This document shows positions 39,701 through 50,039 of a DNA stretch of 64,000 nt, piece after piece. The first letter of the stretch is position 1. Each line of letters begins with the position of its first letter. The notes under the pieces are model-generated. The model was not told the origin of the DNA. It saw nothing but the letters and a program-made list of their open reading frames with translations, and ran no database searches. The stretch is from Dendrophyllia cribrosa (taxonomy: Eukaryota > Cnidaria > Anthozoa > Scleractinia > Dendrophylliidae). A program made the translations under genes and the position numbers. Location of the stretch: NCBI GenBank assembly GCA_024195265.1, contig JAJLRJ010000010.1:2322981-2386980 (forward strand), given 5' to 3'.

Positions 39701-41115
39701 TACGTGTTAGTCAGCAACAGGAAGGAGTTACAGTTCGGTGGATACAATTATCTCGAAATTCCAAAGTCGTACTCGTACTCGATTTCATACTCGTAGTCAA
39801 ATCTGAAGGTCGCTATTAAGTTGCCCTTGACAACAACATAGTTTTAACGGCAAAACTTTGTCACCAAACATCGCTCGTGCCTTGCTCAACTGATAATCGT
39901 AGTAAACCAGAATAAAATTCGGACAGGAACAACTTTTCAGAAAGAACAACCACTTGTGCCTAAAACCAACAAAACAGGTTTTTCGTACCTTTCAAAATTT
40001 ACAACAATAAACCCCATTAATTTTAGATGGGAGCATCCCACAGGACCACGATGAGGTGTCTGCAATAGGTAGAGACCATAAAACCAGGACTTCTTTTCAA
40101 TGAATGACTAGGGACCTTAAACTACGAGAACATTAATGTCCTGGATGTCACTATCAGCAACCAGTAGTCTGGTGTTGAAATGCAAATCCTCTTTACAGAC
40201 CAGAATGCTTAAATTTTTATTTTCTTTTGGTTTTCACCCAAGAATGCCTATTCCATCGGAGTCGATCACTGATGAATTTTCAAATTCTCACAACTCAGCT
40301 GGATTGAATGGTATAGGAAACCTAAGTTGCAAGATCTACCATGATGGGCCTTTTAATTATTAGTGTCACAGATGCAGACTATTAAAGCAGAATGATTATT
40401 CTTTACACCTGTCCAAACAATGATAAATGATTCATGCTTATTTGCAATGCTGAATTTAAAGAAATATTGAATAATATTATAAAGTGTTATAAATTATGTA
40501 TTAAGCTTATACCTCAGCACATGCAGTTTCTTCAATAATTTTGCCTTATATCTAACACGTTTAAACTATACATAAGATCAACCACAAACCTGTTGGTTTG
40601 AATATGGTCAAACCTAAGCTTATAAACGTAATTCATAAACATGATAGAAAACATGCTACTTATACAAGGGTCATAATATTACAGATCAATTTAACCAAAT
40701 TGTTTTAAAGCAACAGTATTGAAGCTATAACATTACTGTATATGACGTCCATTTTAAGCCAAGTCGTTCACTTTAATTTGGAGGTCAAAGATCTTTCAAC
40801 TTAGCGATTTTAAAATTCCGTAACGTCGCAAAGATATGCGAAAACAAAGCAACTGGCCCCGGTTGTTCAAAAGTTGGATAGTGCTATCCACCGGATAAAT
40901 CACTATCCAGTGGATAACATGATTGGTTTTGCTACTGCCTATCCACTGAATAGTGATTTATCCGATGGATAGCGTTATCTACCCTTTGAACAACCGGGGC
41001 CAGTTGAATTAAAGTCATGTATAAGCTCACCCAAATACCAGCTATCGACAAGAAACGTTGGTGCCTTGCTCTTTGGGATTCCGTCATTAGCTTGTTCTTC
41101 AGGTTTTGTATCCAT
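33722..41115 (-). CDS. SELENOS: selenoprotein S (VIMP), ER membrane ERAD adaptor with C-terminal selenocysteine
   Basis: Seven coding exons join in phase: 41115-41031, 38391-38254, 37364-37258, 36856-36767, 36463-36397, 35769-35713 and 33747-33722. They encode 189 residues, the same length as the human protein. Residues 36-51 (YGWFIVLGIIILVFLW) are the single membrane helix; 56-125 are highly charged helix/coiled coil; EEEKRRERIEDWERHQQGK (112-130) and DYSPLSGGG (163-171) match the vertebrate family. The end is RRGAGGGGUG: UGA at 33728-33730 is Sec188, then Gly and TAA. A SECIS in the 3' UTR supports recoding. Selenoprotein S links Derlin and p97/VCP at the ER membrane for export of misfolded proteins. 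Oddity: I find no cysteine in the whole protein, so the selenylsulfide partner (Cys174 in human) is missing. Introns hold several MITEs and SINE pieces. Confidence 0.95.
33838..34020 (+). mobile_element. SINE fragment (same family as 35880-36175)
   Basis: 'gtggttaacacattggacta' and 'ggttcaaggcctggtctctg' give a tRNA-like box A/box B arrangement on the + strand, followed by 'ccacaatgtctctctcaacc'. Other pieces of the family lie at 34835-34930 and 35350-35395. Confidence 0.65.
34190..34642. mobile_element. TTAA-flanked long inverted-repeat MITE, family 2, copy 2
   Basis: TTAA flanks both sides (34186-34189, 34643-34646). Ends AGTGCCTATAACCCC and GGGGTTATAGGCACT. Inner arms share 'gagttatagagatttgaatt' and 'aatgctaattagatgacgtc' with 30539-30998, but the outermost 30 bases differ. 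It lies in a SELENOS intron. Confidence 0.9.
35465..35630. mobile_element. small inverted-repeat element, copy 1 (also within 53100-53260)
   Basis: 'cagtttcttggtgctgcc' at the left and a complementary 'acaacaccaaggaacacc' at the right enclose 'aacaatacccacaccacaac'. The same block sits inside the foldback at 53035-53330. Confidence 0.65.
35880..36175 (-). mobile_element. SINE, near full length, with tRNA-like promoter boxes
   Basis: On the - strand it begins GGAGGCGCGGTGGTCTAGTA (box-A-like) with a decayed box B, then a body ending in GGCTTGTGAAGAC. It carries one copy of the 'actactcccccctggatggg' segment that is amplified at 5040-6345. It lies in the intron between SELENOS exons 5 and 6. 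Confidence 0.75.
36700..36738. repeat. poly-G tract in SELENOS intron 4, next to the exon 4 donor
   Basis: About 35 G with a single A, on the + strand (C-run in the transcript), 29 bases past the exon 4 donor. Potential quadruplex DNA on the template-opposite strand. Confidence 0.9.
37188..37251 (+). repeat. retroelement tail with (ATT)n
   Basis: 'ggaaaaagcgctatataaat' followed by an ATT repeat is the usual 3' end of L2/CR1-like elements and their SINEs. It abuts the SELENOS exon 3 donor at 37257. Confidence 0.5.
37437..37625 (-). mobile_element. short dispersed repeat, copy 2 (inverse copy at 6813-7010)
   Basis: Runs from 'actagcagtaatcacagatt' to 'gcattcttcgaacgcgatta', matching the first copy in reverse. 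Inserted in SELENOS intron 2. Confidence 0.7.
39425..39905. mobile_element. inverted-repeat element with nested TACGAG palindromic core
   Basis: Arms of about 85 bp contain 'ctacgattatcagttga', 'ggcacgagcgatgtttggtg' and 'gttgttgtcaagggcaactt', and are mirrored at the right end. A second, inner inverted repeat ('gcgaccttcagattggacta', then TACGAG repeats) is mirrored around 39600-39815. It is intronic in SELENOS. Confidence 0.85.
40853..41003. mobile_element. 151-bp palindromic MITE, CTGGCCCCGGTTGTTCAAA ends
   Basis: Left CTGGCCCCGGTTGTTCAAA; right TTTGAACAACCGGGGCCAG. Inner repeats 'gctatccaccggataaatca' and 'gtggata' are mirrored. It lies in SELENOS intron 1, 28 bp from the exon 1 donor. 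Confidence 0.9.
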
Positions 41116-41119
41116 TTCT

Positions 41120-43217
41120 TTAAAACGATGGAGTTTAGTCCGCTAAGTACGCTGCATTCCGAATGAAGAAATTATCGGGCAACTCATAAACTTATAAACG
41201 ATGATTTTGCGCTTTTGACGTGGAAAGTCCTTATTGATTACAGATTCGTAGGTACTCTATGTATCCCTCATTATTGTGTATTTAACTTGGGGTGTGACCG
41301 CTGACCAGAAAGGTGGTGGACTCTCGTGAAAAAGGTCGCACGCGCGCGATCACTCGCGTGGTTCATGCACGAAAGGCGCGTTTCGTGTTCCTTATTGATT
41401 TTCAAAAGTGAGGAACAAATAGTTATCCATGTCAAGATTTGGTGCTAGAGGCTATCGAAAGCTAACCCAATTTCAGATAAAAAAAATTATAAAGACTTTT
41501 GTTTTTGGGCCATCAAAAATGAATAAGTTCAATATGTTTATCATCGCGGTAATAGGCTCCTGCTGCGGTTTGTGTTCTATTTCTTCAAAAAAATTATAAC
41601 CTGATATGGGGGGGGGGGGGGGGGGTTAGTAAAAATGTCAGACTTCGAAAAATTTTCGGTTCATAGGGCCCCTTTTTTAACGATAAAGATCCGCCACTAT
41701 GATTAACTCTATTTAAAAGCCCTACAATCTATGCCTTTTTTGGCAAAATGGAAATGATATTCATATAAAACCACCCCTCTTCACTTACATCTGCTGGGGG
41801 CATTTACATGGAGAAGACAAGAATGCCCCCGGCTGCAAGGTGCCACAAAGCGCTTAAGAATCCTCTAATTTTATTGGACCTGGTTATATCCAGCTCTATT
41901 GTTTTCAGGGCTAGGGTACATTGTTTTGTTGTTTGTTCTATTGTTTCTCAGCCAATCCTCTTGGCCCTTGCAGATATTTCCTAAGTGTCCAATCCTGTGA
42001 GGCATTCTGAGAGTTTCATGGTGCGGCCTGGCCACCAGGAACAAAGAGAGGTAGCTGTATTCACAGTCTAGAAAAAAAACCCAGGATTTTAGACCAGCAT
42101 GAGAGGGATCTATTATAAATTCAGCAACTGCAGTTAAGTCCAAGTCTGAACATAAAAAGTGAGGAGAGATATCCTCTTGCACTCTAGCTAGCTTGTGTAA
42201 TCCCCGTCTTGCGAGAAAGGGCACTTCACACCTTCCCCACCAGCTTTAGACGGAAAAGCAAAATAAACTGTTTTGCAGCCTTGACAAGGGTCAAAGAACT
42301 GACTGATAGTTGTCCCTTTTAAGTCAGTCCATCAGGCAAGAACAGTCACGGGAGAGGGACTGTTAGCAGCCAAGTCAAAGCAGTGTCAAGTTAGCTGCAA
42401 CACTCAGGCTGCTTTGATGTTGTGATGATTAAATACCCAGCCCTCTCAAAATGCACTGATGGCCAGTAATTGTGCCACAAATAATCAACAGTTTACCACT
42501 CCCATGCATTACACTGGACCCAACCACCCGGCAACTCCATACATGCCAACTCTCCCGGATACGGAACGAATCTCCCGGTCTCCCGTACGGGTCACCAAAT
42601 CTCCCGGATAAAAGCGACTTTGGATCTTTTCTCTAAAATAGGCTAAGATTTTAACCCAAATTTTCCCAAAATCCAAAAAAAACCGCGGTCTTTCATCATA
42701 TCTTAATTTCACAAACGCTTTTCGGGTCTCAGGAATGCAGAAAATGGAACCTTTTTTTTTAAAGCCCAAAAAAATTTTCCGGGGGTGGGGGGGGGGGGGG
42801 GGGGTGGGGGGGGTGAGGAATGGTGGAATTTCCCCCCAGAAAAAACTCCCCATTTTTAATCTCCAGAGGTTGGCATCTCTGCAACTCCTCCTGGCAGGCA
42901 AAGGACCTCGCCCTTGCTGTCTGTTAACTACCTTGGAATACTATTGGACTAACATTCAAAGATTAAGACCACTCATAAACAGATCCAGAACATCAACAAA
43001 ATTGAATGTTTTTGTCATTTACCTGTGTACAGAAATCAAACAGTGTTTCAGTAACAAATTACCAACATTTTTATCAATTCCATAACATGCAGAAAACAGT
43101 CAATGATAATTATTAGAAGATGAGCATGAATAGGTAACAATAACATGAACAAAGAATCTCCTTGCTTTAAACTTAAATCAAAAGAATTAACTTGGAACTT
43201 GACTGCAGTTTCTTATT
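41120..43217. other. region between SELENOS and the zinc-finger gene
   Basis: It contains G-runs at 41608-41626 and 42781-42813. The repeat block 41880-42010 has 'agctctattgttttcagggc', shared with 46690-46730 and loosely with 14130-14160. The 117-aa frame at 41871-42224 coincides with this repeat and shows no domain. The SELENOS promoter should lie just above 41115 (a CG-rich stretch at 41335-41380). Confidence 0.45.
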
Positions 43218-43345
43218 AGCCTGCATAGCAGCATTGCAGGCATCAGTTTATTTGTAGGGCAAAATTACGAGGACACGTGCACGAGGGGAATGCACGACTC
43301 ACTTTTGCATATTCCCCTCTTGCACACCTACCTATGCAGGCTACG
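43218..43345. mobile_element. 128-bp MITE, TAGCCTGCATAG ends
   Basis: Left TAGCCTGCATAG; right CTATGCAGGCTA. The interior has an imperfect mirrored 'cgaggggaatgc'/'attcccctct'. It begins 16 bp past the zinc-finger gene's stop codon. Confidence 0.8.
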
Positions 43346-43360
43346 CTAATAGTATAGTAT

Positions 43361-45549
43361 TCATGTTACTTTCTTTGCATATGAACCTCCAAACTGTTTG
43401 CTTGTTTTAAGGCATTCTTCAGCTTCCTCCAAATCATGCTGAGTCAGAAGGTGCCTTTTGAGATTTCCACGTCGTTTTAAGCGTTGTCCACAAAGATCGC
43501 ATTCAAATGGCTTCTCTTTTGAATGCGATTTCTTGTGATTCCACAAATTACTATTACACTTAAAGACTTTTGGGCATTTATTGCACTTATATGATCCAAC
43601 AATATTATGAGTTTTCTTATGCGCAGAAAGAGCACTCGACCAGGTAAAAGTCTTTTTGCAAATTTTACATGTAAAGATCGTCGTACATTTAACACCGTAG
43701 GGGCGTGTTGGAGGACCAATCTTGTGGACACCCCTTTGGTGGGTGGACAGTGAGGTTAAACAACGAAGCATTTTGCCACAAACATTACATTTGCAAGGTT
43801 TTTCTCCTGTATGGATTCGTTCATGATCTCGCTGAAGGTACCGACATCTGAACCCTTTACCGCAATACTGACAGACGTAGGGCTTTTCCCCAGTGTGAAG
43901 TAACTTGTGCTTATCGAGATGTCCTCGTTGCCGGAAAGATTTTTCACATTCATCGCACTTGTGAGGTCTGATATCATAGTGGATGTTCATGTGAGCCAAA
44001 TATACTCTTTTTGATGGCAAAGTTTTTCCGCATTCAACACAGTCTCGAGAAACATATCTCTTTGTCTCAGTTTTCTTGGCATCTGCAAAATAAACATTAG
44101 GAAACAACATAAGTAGTTCCCTCTGTTATGTCGCGCAATCATGACTGTCACAATAAAGTGTGACCATTCAAATGAAAGCTGCTGAGCAATACTTTCCTGT
44201 GGTGCTGTTTATTACGCTGTACAAGGTAGTTCTAACTTTTATGTCACTCTGTGATATAAGTGTAACCAGGGGTCAATTCAATAAAACTTTTACAAGTGTA
44301 ATTTACAAGTGTAGTCATTGTTTTAGAGGTTGAAAACAATAGCTACACTTGTAAATTACACTTGTAAAAGTTTTATTGAATTGACCCCAGGTTTATTAAT
44401 ATTTATTTTCATATTTTAAAGTTGACTTGGGTCAAATTGGATCTTTATTTACACCCTTTTGAATAATTCCTGGAAAAAAAGAAAAACACCTTATATAAAA
44501 CTTTCACTGTTACCTGTTTTTGCTTGCTTCCTTTTCCTAATGCATTTAGTCTTTTGTTTCGGTTTATCTGGTTCGAGAAGTGAAGGCAACACAACAACAT
44601 CCACTTCTTGAACCGATGCTTCTTGACCACCATGGCCATTGAACTGTTTACCATCCGATTGTGGAGTTGTTGGTGAATTGGAATCTGCACCTTCAACAAC
44701 AGTTGACGACAATTCATTTGGGGACATATCAGAGTTCTGGCTTGATTGCACTGGATTTGAAGAAGTACTAAACTCAGAAACAGCTGTCATTGGGTCTTTT
44801 TCATCCTCAGTTGCTATGAGTAGCCCCTCTGCAGGATTCTTCTCTTTGTCTCTAACCTTATTTGAACATGTCTCACTTTTGCGCAAAGAATCCCCTGCCT
44901 CTCCAACTGAGGAAATAACTTGCACTTCAGCACCAGTTGTATTTCTGTTTCTTTCACCACTTACATGTATACCATTGATAACACCAGAAGATTTCTTTTT
45001 CAAAAAGTTTTTAAGAGCCAATTTTGTAGAATTAGTGATCTGACTACCTCCTGTTTCATTTGTCGGTTTTTGAACTGGACTTTTCGAAGGAGTGATTTCA
45101 GTCTTTTCTTTCTCAGTTTGTGTTTGACGATGGAAGAGTTGACCATTTTGGATTCGCAATCCCATTGATGGTTGTTGTACACTTGTGAGTAATGGCCTAG
45201 ATGGATAGGAAATTGAAGGATTTGAAGCTGATGGAGGACATGAATTTGATTTTGATGGTTTTGCAGTCGTACTCCCATTCAAATGCTTTTTGATTCTTTC
45301 AATGACATCCCTGCGTGAAGCTTCCTGGGCTCCAATACTTTCAACTTCTGCTCCATTTGTCGATGAAGTTTGAGATGAAGCTGGGTTTAGTAAAGCTGAT
45401 GAGATTTGAATGACATGGACAGCCGTGTCATTGCTACCTTCCAAAGCTTTTCCATTCTCTTTACCTTCATCTGTTTCTGGCAGTGCAAATTCAACGATGA
45501 CGTTGATAGTATCAGATGGCAAGTCAGGAGAATTTGCATTTGTCTCCAT
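43361..45549 (-). CDS. C2H2 zinc-finger protein, seven fingers
   Basis: Two coding exons join in phase: 45549-44514 (donor CAG|GTAACA) and 44082-43361 (acceptor TTGCAG), 585 aa. Residues 1-345 are Ser/Thr/Asn-rich and acidic in places with no recognised domain; KTKCIRKRKQ near the junction could be a nuclear signal. Exon 2 carries seven C2H2 fingers between about 360 and 561. These start CVECGKTL, CDECEKSF, CQYCGKGF, CNVCGKML, CKICKKTF, CNKCPKVF and CDLCGQRL. Fingers 2-4 are joined by HTGEKP linkers; fingers 4 and 5 are separated by an insert. The protein is presumably a nuclear DNA-binding regulator. I cannot assign an orthologue. The first ATG of the open frame is used; a 5' UTR exon may lie upstream. 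Confidence 0.88.
44272..44388. mobile_element. 117-bp palindromic MITE in the zinc-finger gene intron
   Basis: GGGGTCAATTCAATAAAACT at the left is mirrored by AGTTTTATTGAATTGACCCC at the right; arms extend about 47 bp through 'acttgtaaattacacttgt'. Confidence 0.9.
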
Positions 45550-46515
45550 TTGATTTGCTTTTTATTATAGAGGCATCACAAAAAGTAAGAGGAAAACCTA
45601 TTGAGAGGAAACATTACATTCTACTTAATACCATACTGGTTTTAAGCCCTGGCTAATTATTTTTTGGTTTACAAAAATTAAACCATATTAGTCATGTGCT
45701 TTTTTAGGGAGGGGGTTGGCATTGGGGGGGGGGGAGGGGGTTGGGGTTGGGAGGGGGAGGGGGAGGGGGCAGAAGTCTACACCAGGGTATTCGGCATTCA
45801 AGTTTTTTTACCTCCCAAAATTCTGGCTTCATTTGAAGAAGCTCAAAAAAGGTGCATAATGAGACAGCAGTTCCACAAAAGCATTGATCATAATAGGAAT
45901 ACCACAAAAAGCACTTCTCTGCACCATGGGACATTTGAACAGCGTATTATGCTATGGAGCATTTGCCAATTTTTCCTTTTTTCACAGATTGATCCGGGTC
46001 TTTCTGCGTGTACCGGTACTCATTGTCTTCTATTGTTTGTGAGGTATTGTATTTTTGGTCTTGTTTTGCATTTGTATTATTGTCGTTCTTTGTTCCTTTT
46101 GTTTTACGTCATCTGTGCTCCGGTACACACAGAAAGAACCGATTGATCCGGTGTGGCACTGCCACAAAAGAAACTTGGCGCGCACTTCGAAGACACTAGC
46201 ACCTTTGAGCTAATCTATAATTGGAGATGCTTATGTACGCAAATTGTACGGAGCGGAGTACGTAACTTAGCTTTCAAATTCAATGAAATTTGACCAGATT
46301 ACTTTCACTTCTAGGACCACAAAATGTTGATATTAAGGATTTTCTATGTTACAAGTTATTTACATCTACAACTTTAGATAGATTAAACGAAATACCGTGA
46401 TATCCTTACCAATATGTTTGATCCCTGAGTTCAAGCCGCCATATTTAAAACTGAGGAGACTGAGGACAAGAGAGGGAACTGGTTGAATTTTTATTATAAC
46501 AAGGGAGGGGTGGAA
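45550..46515. other. upstream flank of the zinc-finger gene
   Basis: A G-rich block at 45708-45770 (repeated GGGAGGGGG and GGTTGGGG) could form quadruplexes. The 150-aa frame through it and the following frame at 46008-46199 lack protein-like character. The promoter of the zinc-finger gene probably lies here. Confidence 0.45.
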
Positions 46516-46518
46516 CCG

Positions 46519-46607
46519 CTGTGACATAGCCTCCTCCGCAGACGTCCTTAGGGCTGGAGGAAAGATTGCGTGACGAGCCCTAAGGACGTCTGCGCGCGTA
46601 GGAGGCT
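46519..46607. mobile_element. 89-bp MITE, TAGCCTCCT ends
   Basis: Left 'agcctcctccgcagacgtcc' then TTAGGGCT; right AGCCCTAAGGACGTCTGCG then 'gtaggaggcta'. Arms of about 30 bp with a short loop. Confidence 0.82.
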
Positions 46608-46889
46608 AGCCGCAATATTGATTGACGGCAGTAGGCAGCTCTTACAAGGTCTTCTCTGATTTGCCGAGAAAACATAGAACAAACAACACAACACTGGACC
46701 CTAGCCCTGAAAACAATAGAGCTGCGTGATACCCAGGTCCAATGACAGAAACAGATAGCTAGGCCTCCAAAGGCACTCAATATTATTGAATATTAAATTA
46801 AATTCTTAAATTAAATTATTATTAAATTCATTGACTTATTCAATAGTCTGGTAAAGAAAAACAAGTAACTGTATTGACTGTATTAGCGA

Positions 46890-47005
46890 AGACCACCGTA
46901 ACGAAATAGAAGCACCGGATCCTGTAGTAAAGGATCTAATCAGCTATACAATAAATATAGTCGTTTCCGTACCGTTAATCAGCCTTGCTTCTTTATCAAA
47001 CTGGC
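46890..47005 (+). mobile_element. short copy of the 16096-16425 repeat
   Basis: 'caccggatcctgtagtaaag' joined after about 40 bp to 'tatagtcgtttccgtaccgt'. The internal 230 bp of the other copy is missing. Confidence 0.5.
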
Positions 47006-47039
47006 AAAGAAAGAGGTTTATTATTTGCCGCGAGACAAG

Positions 47040-47150
47040 TATGGACGGTTACGTCATATATCGAAAATCAAGATAGGGGAAGCCCCTTCTCAAGGCTATC
47101 TGATTGGGTAAACGGAATCACAATGGGGCATTTGCATCAGAGATCCTGTC
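47040..47150. repeat. dispersed repeat (inverse relative at 54200-54300)
   Basis: 'aaggctatctgattgggtaa' with 'cacaatggggcatttgcat' is matched in reverse at 54200-54300 ('atgcaaatgccccattgtga', 'acccaatcagatagccttg'). Class unknown. Confidence 0.6.
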
Positions 47151-47421
47151 ATTTCACTTTGTACTGTTGTTTTAATTATCTGAATTATCAGGAGTTAAAA
47201 CACGTCGTTCCACGTCGTTCGTCGTTTATTTATTTTTTCATCAGTGAAACATATTTATTGGCGAAGTTTGCCCTAAGAGTTACAACGCTCATCGAGAGGA
47301 CTCACTTCAAAAATAGAAGTTATTACTTGGGCGGAGCGACCAAGTATTAAAATGCAGTTTGGTCGTCGACAAATGTGCAGTATTGCGCAACTCTGGGGAT
47401 GGCGGGATTGTTCAAACCTTC

Positions 47422-47811
47422 ACCGCGGTCACACGTCCGAGGCGTTTTTCGTTTTATTTGGTGGGATTCATTTAGTATTAAGTGGAAACGTGGGCAAGGA
47501 TGTATAAAATAATTAGTTTATGTAACTATCTTTTCATCTTTCCGGCTCAAAATAACGAGCTTCTTTTCCATCGTTGAAAACTGATCAAAACGCTTCGTGC
47601 CTGAGCACAATTGTGTTGGCAAATGGCGCCAACAGTTCTGCGGTTCATAGTTTTCAAACGCTTAGAACTTTTTTTAGTAAACTTTCAGAACGTTTAGTGA
47701 GTTGAAAGTGTATTGTCAATATATGAAACTTTTAATAAACAGTGAAAATGACAACCTTAACTTTGAAGTACTTTGGTTAACTTTTGCAAATTTCTCTCGT
47801 TTAACCGCGGT
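47422..47811. mobile_element. MITE with CCGCGGTC ends, copy 2
   Basis: Same family as 20389-20767, sharing internal blocks in the same order. Ends are ACCGCGGTCACACG and CGTTTAACCGCGGT. Non-coding; the frame at 47702-47977 runs out of it and is not credible. Confidence 0.88.
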
Positions 47812-49560
47812 GGAGTACACCTGTTGTTTGTTGATGCGAGGCGAACGTCACAAAGTGCGAGTCGTGTTTTCTCTGTTGCATCTAACAGTTTCATATTCAA
47901 TATGCGTAAAGAAATTACTCAAGAAGACACTGCGAAAGTATTTGACACTCGCTATTAATTCTACGATACCTTCATGACGGAAACCCGCTAAAACATGTTC
48001 AAACGAACATGAAGAAGATAATTTAGACGAATACATACCTAGCGCTTATTTAATAAGAAGTGAACAGGGGACAGCGAAGGAAGAAATATAAGCGTGGTAG
48101 GAATCCCAATTAATTTCACTTCTTTCGGTTGTTTGCCTTTCATTAATTTTTATTTCGTGAAGTTGAAGGAACAGAACAGCCAACTGAAACTTTGAGTGCA
48201 AAAATTCACCGCCGAGAGAAGATGTAAACAATGCACGCGTTGTCTTGCGAGACGTTACTTGCGAGTTTTGCTTCCGCTAGTGAATGTTTCTCGGGCGAAA
48301 ATAACCTTAAAGCGATCACTTTTTCATTTAATATTCTTTTCTGTGTTTCGGATACAGAGGAATAAAAACTGGATATATTTTCGTGTGACTGATTGCGAGA
48401 TGTTTTATGAAACAGCTGCGTTATGCGTTACTGGAAAGGTTTCAAATTACTTTCACATTATGCAAATTGCAACATTTTTACCTCAACTGCAAAAATATGT
48501 TTCAAAGGGCTAAATTTGTTTCTCTCCTCCTAAATTATCACTTCTGTCGTTAACTTTGATTAAAGTTATAAGTTTCATTCAAACTTTATTATAATAACGG
48601 CGGGAATACTTCCAGCAAAACTTTCAATTGGAAAAGTTGTTTTGATCTCGGGTCCGGACCAGGCAATTACATCATGGCTTCGAAAGGCCACTTTGCGGCT
48701 ACATTTGCATTCACTTCAAAAGTGTCAGAAACACAGACCAGCTAGTTACAAGATTTAACTAAAACCAATAACAACCATCGGGAAACTCTGACATACGGCC
48801 TTTTTTTCAACGGTAAGTACAAAGTAGGCATCGATTTGTATTTTTCAGCATGTACTCGTCTTTTGACACAGTTGACACGCTACTTTAATAATTTACGTGC
48901 GATCTCGCACGCTATTAAAGTGTACTGTGTCTTCTTGTTTTGACGGTTAACGCGCTTCTTTGTTAGACTGCTCACACTATCCGAATACTCCCTATCATCA
49001 AACCGTGAAATAACGTGCATGCAGATTCCCAAGACAATTATTCTCCAATATGCCTAATACAACGACGCCCAAGTATACGCTTCCACAGCGTCTTGTTTAA
49101 ATTACATTAGGTCAGAAACGGCAGACACACACAAAGCCGAGGTGAAAAAGGAAGCCAACAACTGCAACAGGTCTGGATTCTCAAAACTTGCATAATATTA
49201 TAAAATGTGGTTGTTGTTCATCGTGGTGTGTATGATAGGTGAACGCTTGTTCGTTTGTCTCACGATGGATTTACACTTCAGATTATAATTTATACAAATT
49301 TCAGCCCCCACAAGAAAATTAAACTCTTGCTAAGGCTCGGTATTCTGATATCTCATCAAAGCAAGCATTCTTACAGTGTTGTTTATTTTCTTACTGTTAG
49401 GTATCACAGATGATTGGCCGACACCAGTAAAAAATATACATGATGATAATCATTGTGCATGTGGTGGTACCTCTTCTGGCACACGACGTAACGCTTATAC
49501 TGATAATAATAATAATCACATGGAATCCTGTTAATGATGAACTCAGTAAGTAAGCCACCA
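47812..49560. other. unassigned DNA
   Basis: Short frames (48196-48513 and others) have no domain-like features. A block at 49200-49270 ('ttgttcatcgtggtgtgt', 'cgcttgttcg', 'gtctcacgatgga') repeats 15417-15475. No RNA genes seen. Confidence 0.4.
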
Positions 49561-49562
49561 TT

Positions 49563-50036
49563 TGGAGCGGTTTTCAATTGAGTGTCGAAAGAAGTACTTT
49601 CGCGATTACTTTGGTTTTGCATGGCTACGCTTTGTGATTGGCTAGAAAATCTCGCGCCACTTTATCAACCAATCAGAGGTAAAACCAAAACCAATCGCAC
49701 CTCGCTCGCACGCGTTTTCCCGCGCTTGGCGCCGCCGACATGTATTTGCTTCGAGCTCTGATTGGTTCATTGGATTGTTTACGACTGCTGTGATTGGTCA
49801 GAGTAATTACTTTGGTTTTGGTTTTACCACACTCAATTGAAAACTGCTCTATCAACCAATCAGAAGTAAAACCAAAACCAATCGTGACTTGGTCGCACGT
49901 GCTTTCCCGCTCTTGGCGTCGGCTTCATGTATTTGCTTCGAGTTCTGATTGGTTCATTTGATTGTCTGTGTCTGCTGTGATTGGCCAGAATAATTACTTT
50001 GGTTTCGCTTTTACGACACTCAACTGAAAACTGCTT
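49563..50036. mobile_element. two tandem MITE copies, AGTTTTCAATTGAGTGTCG family
   Basis: The first copy (about 49563-49850) has both inverted ends. The second (about 49851-50036) starts in the middle ('tcaaccaatcagaagtaaaa') and runs to its own right end, so the pair shares structure as a head-to-tail dimer. The family also occurs at 10495-10780. Confidence 0.85.
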
Positions 50037-50039
50037 TAT

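Noticed and set aside
41871..42224. 117-aa frame on the - strand
   Set aside because: Coincides with a dispersed repeat also found at 46690-46730; no domain and no splice partners.
45694..46146. 150-aa frame on the + strand
   Set aside because: Starts in a G-run (poly-Gly/Glu) and continues through unstructured sequence; no evidence of coding.
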